From assembly GCA_963573305.1 (NCBI GenBank), contig OY754332.1, positions 47,281,559 through 47,345,558 of the forward strand: 64,000 bases of DNA, given 5' to 3'. The DNA is from Pyrrhosoma nymphula. Taxonomy: Eukaryota > Arthropoda > Insecta > Odonata > Coenagrionidae. Shown piece after piece: positions 57,791 through 64,000 of the stretch (positions are counted from its first letter, which is position 1; the number at the start of each line of letters is the position of its first letter). The position numbers and the translations under genes were made by a program. A model generated the notes under the pieces. That model did no database searches. It saw only the letters and a program-made list of their open reading frames with translations, and had not been told where the DNA came from.

Positions 57791-58018
57791 CGATTACACA
57801 AGGCGGCCTTTGGCAAATAAGCACTTTCTAATCTAGGAGAGCACTTTAAAAGCGACATAGCACGCAGGGCATGGTGAGTGGTATGAACGCAGAATAGTCG
57901 CCAGGGTTGGCGAGGTGGATGGAGTCCTGGCTTCCACCCTGAGAACTCGCGTTCAAATTCCGCCAGTGTCAGAGATTTTTCAGTGGTCTCCCGATCTCTA
58001 CTTGGGAGCTGTGTGGAG

Positions 58019-58291
58019 CAGTGGCGTATCTAGAATTTGGCTCTGGGGGAGGGGGGGCTGGAATATTTTTGATAGGCGAGTACCGGGGGTCTGAGACCCG
58101 CCAAATTGAGGGCCCTACCCCGGAATGTTTTTAAAAATTATAATAACAAAACTGCATTTTATTGCTCTTTTTCATGTAAATATTTAAAGTTATTAAGTTA
58201 ATTTTTTTTACATATTAATGTTGGTACCCTTAACAAAGTTGCTTCTGGGGAGGGTTCGGTCCCGTTCGTCCCCCCCGTAAATACGCCCATG
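58019..58291. mobile_element. hAT-type MITE with 8-bp target duplication
   Basis: Flanked by GTGTGGAG at 58,011-58,018 and 58,292-58,299. The left end reads CAGTGGCGTATCTAG and the complemented right end CATGGGCGTATTTAC. An 8-bp duplication with CAGTGGCGTA-like ends fits the hAT superfamily. 273 bp with no ORF. It sits inside the SINE. Confidence 0.85.
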
Positions 58292-58631
58292 GTGTGGAGA
58301 GCACTTCAGGTACTTACTGTACTCCATCCGTCGGATTAGACGTTAAGGTGGTTATAGCGATATTTATTTATGTACAAGTTTGCGTGAAACTTAGTATACG
58401 CGTTCTCATTAGTGATATCTATAAATAAAAGTAAAAAAAGGCATCATACAGATTTGTTTTTTGGCAATTCAATACTATTTTTACATGTATCCTTATGGAA
58501 CATGACATACATTTCGAAATAATTTGATTACATAAGCACAGATTATCTTCTAAACACAAAATAATATTTTTTAGGATACCGGGACTAGCCACGGTAGTTA
58601 CCTTTACGGAGTCACCCGCAAGTGCACAGAA

Positions 58632-58735
58632 GTGCGATATTCCACAGGAGAAAAATCATTCGCCTTGACCGGGATTCGAACCCGGATCCCTCGATTTCAA
58701 GCCGAGCCACCAAACAAAAGCCACCAAACATTCCA
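58632..58735 (-). ncRNA. tRNA-like module, left arm (pseudo-tRNA)
   Basis: The minus strand holds TTGGTGGCTCGGCTTGAAAT, CGAGGGATCCGGGTTCGAAT and CCCGGTCAAGGCGAATG: an A-box-like stretch, an anticodon-stem remnant (TCGAG) and a perfect B-box with T arm. The 3' acceptor sequence has no matching 5' strand, so a working tRNA is unlikely. Confidence 0.6.
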
Positions 58736-58744
58736 CAGGCGAGA

Positions 58745-58850
58745 AGGACGTCTCGGTGGCACTCAGGTTAAAGCACTCGACGCGAAATCGAGGGAACCGG
58801 GTTCGAATCCCGGTCAAGGAGAATGATTTTTCTCCTGTGGAATATCGCAC
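58745..58850 (+). ncRNA. tRNA-like module, right arm (pseudo-tRNA)
   Basis: Plus strand: GGTGGCACTCAGGTTAAAGC, then an anticodon arm CTCGA-CGCGAAA-TCGAG, then GGGTTCGAATCCC in the T arm. The base 5' of the anticodon is G, not the near-universal U33, and the acceptor strands do not pair. It shares its last 60 bp (CCGGGTTCGAATCCCGGTCA onward into TTTTTCTCCTGTGGAATATC) with the left arm in inverted orientation. Confidence 0.6.
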
Positions 58851-59330
58851 AAAAGAATATATTTATTTTTATTTTTCTATTCGCTTAAATTTCGAGCTAT
58901 CACTCCGAGTCTAATATTCGAAAAAAAAAATTCAATTTAATTTCGTCCAAATTTCTAATAACGCGCCGAAAACTATGTTATATTTTAGGAAATAATTTAA
59001 AATTAAATTCTTTTACCATTTCCATTACTGTCTGAATGGTGAGTTTCAATGCATTTGATGCACTTCATTGAAATTAGGTCCTGGTATGATTTTCCGATTT
59101 ACTTATATAATCATTAAGTGCGCACTCAATGACCCACGATTACCGCTCCAGCCACCTTAAACAGCAGTCCTCTTGTCGCATTCCGTTAAAAACAATGGGC
59201 TAATGTCAACGCCAGGTTTCTCCACACTTCCTACATTCCTCTAAATAATCCCTTCCTTCCTCACCTACGGCACAAATGACCTCAGTTGTCGGCCACCGAC
59301 CCAAATGACCGACCAATCAAATATGAAACA

Positions 59331-60155
59331 GTGAGCTCGGAGCGTTACATACGCACACGTAACACTCAACCGGCGCGCCGTAAGAACTTCTGGTACCGAA
59401 GAGGCCCTCCAGGATCGTCGAAATATGAAATTCGTGAATATTTCATCGGTGGGTACACTCGTCAAATAGAGTCAATAAGGTGGAAAGTGGAACCGTCGGC
59501 CTTAGATGAGTCGGGGCAGCATGCTCTCGACAGTTGCCAGTCATCAAATCGTACACATCATTGAATGAGCAAAAATTAGAAGCAGCAGCTAACGGTGGTA
59601 TAATCTCGACGAAACTATACTCATTATTTCGTATAAAACCGTATCCAGAATACTTCCAGAGCGTTGCGAGGAAGTAAAACCTTTCACCCGGTCGGCTCCT
59701 CCAACAATCGATTCCGCCTCGTCGCGTGGACTTTTCCCGAGTGCTTGCCTGCGCTCATCTACTTCGAAAGAATTCAGGGCCGGTGGCACGCAGGCATGCC
59801 ACAGTCAGGGCCCGGCCTCGCGTGACCGTGTACGATGAGCGAGCGACGATTTTGCGATGTGCGTGACGAGTGCCTCCGTTTCGGCAGGAGATGGAAGACT
59901 CGTGGCCGGGGAGGCGGTGCGGTAGAAGGCCGCCATCGTTTGGAGCCGCTCTCCGCTTGCTCACGAAGGACCCTTGGCAGCAAAGCGGGGCCAGGTCTTA
60001 GGTAGACAATTATTATGAGGGTCGCTACTCGCGAGCGTCCCAATCCGGACCTTTTGAAGACCTCACAACCCAATCGGGCGCGGACCCTTGCAGTTGGGAG
60101 GGCAAAAGCACAAAAAAATTAACATAACTTACGCAATACCAATTGTGCCTTATAA
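59331..60155. other. No gene seen
   Basis: GC-rich parts at 59,700-60,090 open overlapping minus-strand frames (99 and 69 codons) without domains. Confidence 0.35.
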
Positions 60156-60157
60156 GC

Positions 60158-60474
60158 TGTCAGACTTGGCATAGTATAATCTTATTCGACGTACTCTTGG
60201 CTCAAAAACGACTATGATCGTCTTTCGACCGAAGTTCTAAGACGAAAATCACAGCTTTTCTGGTTATTGGCACATCAAATTTAGCTGATATCAACATTTT
60301 TCGGGTGACGTCCGCGTATGTTGTTTAGGTTAACAACAGCCAGCTATCCTGCTGGCGTCCTCCGGTGAAAGATCACCCGAAAAATGTTGATATCATCTGA
60401 TCAACGCCACGGAAACCTGAGAACGAAGATACATTTTAGCCTTCGGATAAGATAATTTTATTCGAAGTCTGACA
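60158..60474. mobile_element. Foldback MITE with a 22-bp perfect inner stem
   Basis: Outer ends TGTCAGACTT (60,158) and its complement at 60,465-60,474. The inner arms GATATCAACATTTTTCGGGTGA (60,287-60,308) and complement (60,373-60,394) are perfect. Sequence between outer and inner arms is only partly complementary. No ORF. Confidence 0.65.
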
Positions 60475-60750
60475 ATCAATGAAGTGTACATTATAACTGC
60501 ACATGGTCCATTACATCATGATACCTCCAAGGAGAGACAAATATAAGGAGCGCCGACGTGACTAGTGCGACGGGGGTGGCTCCCGAAGAAAGACCATGGC
60601 GTTCAAATCCTTTGCTCTCCAAAAATGAATATTTTCGGACGCATTGGCTTCCGTGTCATTTGTCAGTTGGGGATTCGTTGAAGCTCCACTGAAATAACTT
60701 CCCACAGAAAATTACTCATGTTGACTTAAAAAATGACCTCTCAAGGAGAT

Positions 60751-60922
60751 TTTGCTCAAAATAATTTCTGGTACCCTGATGCAACGCTTTCAGCCCCCTG
60801 AAACCCACATACACATTTTTAATGGATACCTCTTGCGATACAAAACGCACTGTAATATTTTCATCGACAAATTAATTTTAAAGCGGTATTCCGGAAAAGA
60901 GAATCAATACCTACTGGAATCA
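60751..60922 (+). repeat. Dispersed repeat family R, copy 2
   Basis: Parallels 56,391-56,565 from CAAAATAATTTCTGGTACCC through GGTATTCCGGAAAAGAG to the CTACTGGAAT word. Same orientation, no borders recognised. Confidence 0.65.
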
Positions 60923-60924
60923 AT

Positions 60925-63160
60925 ATGAACTGGCATTCAATTCGGATATTTCTAAGTAAATTTCTATGGAGAAATCTTACATTAAGTCTGAAAACCTTCA
61001 CAGTTCCTGGATGCATGACAAATTCAAGTGGAAAAAAATATCTACTATTTAATGTACGGCGGTAAGAGGTCCATAAAGCTTTCAATATTTTGGCACCACT
61101 GACGGGGGTAATCACTTTTCCTAACTAAAAGCACTCGGCATGAAAGAAAGGGTTTCCTCCCCTAAAATGAGCAAAAAAAAGGCAGATGACAATGCAACGT
61201 AAATAGTTACAGGAACATAGAAGTCACTAGGTGAGCAATTGCTAGACATTTGTTAAAACTACATACAAAAATACAAGTCGAACTTGGTGAACCGTGAACC
61301 TTGTGGTTAAACCAGTTGATTATATGTATTTGATAATAAATTTGGCAGTGATTACTCAAACCATATGTATCTACTCTCCATTTTACAACACGATGTGCAA
61401 AATCTTGCCATGCAGTTTTGCACACATATAACGCTGTATGGAAGAAATGTATTTCATGAGGTAAGTCAAGGGAAAAAGTATTAGGGTTGAACCAATATCA
61501 CAAACATAGAAATAAGCCCCTTTACTCGAATTGAAATGGATACCTACTCTTCGAGCATTTATCAAAGTAGTTTTTGAAAATTGTTTTCTTAGTAAACTTT
61601 CCTGATAAGGCCATGCCATGCAAAATAATATAAGATGGACTTGGATTATTTCCTCACGTCCTCATAGCAATTATTTCCCCTCGAAAATGCATTTATGTCA
61701 AAGAGTTCGCCTTATTGGAAAGAAAACTCGCCCACGTCAGAGATGAAATTCATAAGAGAGGCTCACTGGAGAGATACAGCGGAACCAATAACTCCCAGAA
61801 ACATTTGGACCAGTATTTCATTTTAATATTTAAGAGAGGCAGCGATATTTTATTGGAGCGGGAGCGCCTCTCGATAAAGAAAATTCAGTCTCAAGGCGAC
61901 CATGAGATCGATATATATATATCATAATCTCCAGCTGCTTCACTACAGGGAAAAATAAGTAATAGCGATTTCCCCGCAATAAATTCTGACAGGTATATGC
62001 GCCACGGAATGAAAAGTATTCCCACTTGATTGCAACGGTCGTGGGTAGTCAATCATAAAATCACTGATAATATGTTGAAGTTGAAAAGGGCTCGAGCTAC
62101 TTACGAGGAAAATATATTATCCGTAGAAACGAGCATTATTCAAGCGGAGTTCGCCAAGTCTTACTTAAGGCGGGACAAAGAATTGGCAAGTTTAGATCGA
62201 TGAGGAAACCACTTTCATCCCCAGAAGCATATCTAAACGTAAAATATATATGTCGAAGATGGTTTGATCATTTTCACCTACATACGTGACATAACTATGT
62301 CTTTCATAATGTAGAATTATGGCAGTACCTAAAATATAGATAGACGGTTTTTGAAATTTAGCTATGAGCAAAAAGAAAACTGTCGGATTCTTTCGGCGCA
62401 AATCAATGTACACTTTGACCCACCAAACAGGTACCTTTTTTCATTTGGACAGGGCTCCTTAAAGATTCTTAAGACTGCATTTTTATAAGCAGGCTTATTT
62501 TCTTGCAGCCAGCTATATTTGCCTCGGCATGAAATCGTTCAAGTTGATTAAAAGTTACTCACTCTTTATGAGTATGTAATGTGCAAACAGAGTGACTCAG
62601 AATTACGCAGAATATGAAGCAAATTGCATTGCTAAACAGTGAAAAAGGTAAGTGTAGCAAGAAAGTATGACGGAAACGGAGAAAGAATGCGATGGCCTCG
62701 GAGCCACGACGCTCGCGTCAAGAAGAAAATACGATCTAGTACTAGAAAACCCAAGGTGTTTTCAAATCGGCTTCAGATCCCCCCAGCGAGACTCATCCTC
62801 TTGTTGATGTCGTAAGGAGCGCCACCACATCCGTATAGCTGCCAATACTACTCGTCGAATGCGCCAATCGAAAAAAGTAAACATCTTATCGATCGCTCGA
62901 ATCCTTCGCGTGGGATTTTTTTCTCTCTCTGAGCGAGACGATGACCGCTGCGCGCCGGCGGGGAGGCGGCAAAAACACCCATTCGGGCTTCGCTTTCTTG
63001 CTTCGGGGAAGTGAAAGGGAGGGAAACGGAGGGATTCGGCGCCCGATTGCGGGCAAACCGTTCCCGGCGAGAATGGACGAGAGCGGGATCGGAGGTCGTG
63101 ATCAGAGGCGAGGCGAGCCGAAAAATCCCAGAGGGGGGGGCATAGCTAGGGAAAGTCACA
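60925..63160. other. No gene seen
   Basis: AT-rich with a CpG-rich patch at 62,930-63,130 that opens overlapping frames on both strands. A short TATATATATAT run lies at 61,911. No domain or repeat copy recognised. Confidence 0.35.
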
Positions 63161-63164
63161 AAAA

Positions 63165-63530
63165 AAATTAACTCATCAAAGTTAAAGTTAACCTCTGTAA
63201 GAAGTAACAAGTCAACGTTAAAAGTTACTTTTCTGATAAAGTAACTGGTTTAAGTTAAAAAAAAGTAACTTTTACGTTTAAAGTTACTTTTACAGTTACT
63301 TTTAGGAAACGTTTAACAAGCAACTTTTAAAAAGCTATTTTTAGCAATTGGGATAAAATAAATACAAACTTAAAATTCGAATAGGTCGGCATTCGCCAAA
63401 AATTAACGAAAAAAGTTAAGTTAATTTTGCATCAGTTAATGTATAAGTTTAACGATTAAAAGTTAACTCTTCTAAAAAGTAACGGTTAAGTTAAATAGTT
63501 AACTACACTTTTAACGATTCATTTTATTCC
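63165..63530. repeat. Degenerate AAGTTAACTTTT-type repeat tract
   Basis: Words of the form AAAGTTA(A/C), GTTACTTTT and TTAAGTTAA recur densely on both strands, about every 10-15 bases, over some 350 bp. It resembles a decayed short tandem repeat or the terminal part of an AT-rich repeat family. Non-coding. Confidence 0.55.
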
Positions 63531-64000
63531 TTAATTTTTTAAACGCTAATGCCAAGAATGGGGAGGGGTTTCATCCCCCTGCGTGTCGCAACCCACACTC
63601 ACCCCACTGTCACTCCCGAGGGAAAGGGTGGAACCTAGGACTGATCACGATGAGGATTGGAATATCTCATTTCTGCATATATTTTACAGCGAAAATTATC
63701 GGAACACCGCCATCTTCGGAGAGCCTCACTTCACCACCAAAGACAGATTTCTAAGAAAGCTAAACAGGTTACTTGACTTAACGCGGGATTACGATACACT
63801 TTTTTACGCTTACGGCCGAGGAATCGCACGTAAACTGCATGACAAGCAGGTGTACAGTACCGTCTACGGGAGTATTGACCGTTGAACTGTATTTTATCCT
63901 AGGATATAAAAGCATCATGTTCTAACTGACTTGAGTATTTTTACATTTCCCGCACGCCACTTAATCAGTTCCATCAACGTGTTCGTTGATACTACTCTAC
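63531..64000. other. No gene seen
   Basis: A 100-codon plus-strand frame at 63,583-63,885 ends before the window edge. Its product (middle part HIFYSENYRNTAIFGEPHFT) shows no domain I recognise. A partial exon cannot be excluded. Confidence 0.3.

Larger units (their letters stand above)
58343..59160. mobile_element. 818-bp TTAA element carrying two inverted tRNA-like modules
   Basis: Borders are TTAAGGTGGTTATAGCG at the left and, complemented, TTAAGGTGGCTGGAGCGG at the right, with TTAA at 58,343-58,346 and 59,157-59,160. No ORF. It is inserted in the GACGTTAA part of the SINE. The TTAAGGTGG terminus is shared with family T2 (21,794-22,089), so the two may be mobilised by the same transposase. 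Confidence 0.8.
57903..59330 (+). mobile_element. tRNA-derived SINE interrupted by two nested elements
   Basis: Head: GGGTTGGCGAGGTGGATGG (A-box) and GCGTTCAAATTCC (B-box) at 57,905-57,975. The body resumes after each insertion: 57,903-58,018, then 58,300-58,342 (AGCACTTCAGG...GGATTAGACG), then 59,161-59,330 (ACAGCAGTCCTCTTG...GGCACAAATGACCTCAGTTG...CCGACCAATCAAAT). Continuity is supported by the similar 3' end at 1-130. Removing the inserts leaves about 330 bp of SINE. Confidence 0.7.

Noticed and set aside
58745..58850. Functional tRNA gene
   Set aside because: The acceptor strands do not pair, position 33 is not T, and the sequence belongs to an inverted pair inside a MITE.

Overview
The window is eukaryotic nuclear DNA. 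It has spliceosomal introns with GT..AG borders, tRNA-derived and 5S-derived SINEs, CR1/L2-like non-LTR retrotransposon tails, TTAA-flanked and hAT-type MITEs, and long AT-rich gene-free stretches broken by GC-rich patches. The repeat types suggest an arthropod, probably an insect, but the species cannot be fixed from this sequence. I found no host gene I can defend. Nearly everything recognisable is mobile DNA.

Region 1-42,974 is a repeat graveyard. It holds a SINE 3' end (1-130), several 5'-truncated non-LTR copies ending in (TAGATG)n, a reverse-transcriptase C-terminus (10,745-11,319) with its 3'UTR, a short terminal-inverted-repeat MITE (7,304-7,508), TTAA-type MITEs (13,789-14,336; 20,150-20,729; 21,794-22,089; 23,125-23,314), a 5S-rRNA-derived SINE (32,217-32,415, minus) and a hairpin MITE (39,794-39,966). 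The rest shows no gene I can support.

Region 42,975-55,623 is the main discovery. It is one apparently complete 12.6 kb DNA transposon at 42,984-55,614, bounded by a perfect 9-bp target-site duplication (GTTGCGGGG at 42,975-42,983 and 55,615-55,623) and terminal inverted repeats starting GAGT. From left to right it holds the left terminus, an array of 14 177-bp tandem units that each carry the terminal motif, a decayed AP-endonuclease-like (EEP) reading frame, and a three-exon minus-strand gene. Upstream of that gene are repeated non-coding exon-like modules with splice signals, then three 60-bp subterminal repeats and the right terminus. The gene encodes a predicted 1,961-residue protein: SGNH hydrolase, 31-residue Pro/Ser/Thr repeats, three C2H2-type fingers, a FLYWCH/FAR1-like zinc module, a MULE (Mutator-like) DDE transposase, a SWIM finger, and a Ulp1/C48 cysteine protease. 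All expected catalytic residues are visible and the exon phases join exactly.

Region 55,624-64,000 contains a nested set of elements. A tRNA-derived SINE (57,903-59,330) is interrupted by an hAT-type MITE with an 8-bp duplication (58,019-58,291) and by an 818-bp TTAA element (58,343-59,160), which itself carries a head-to-head pair of tRNA-like modules. Other hairpin MITEs and a dispersed repeat pair lie nearby.

As a working model, the MULE domain would bind the GGGTAACC-type motifs at both ends and cut and paste the element. The fingers and SWIM would help DNA binding, the Ulp1 domain could process the polyprotein or remove SUMO, and the SGNH domain is an unusual passenger otherwise known from CR1-type retrotransposon ORF1 proteins.
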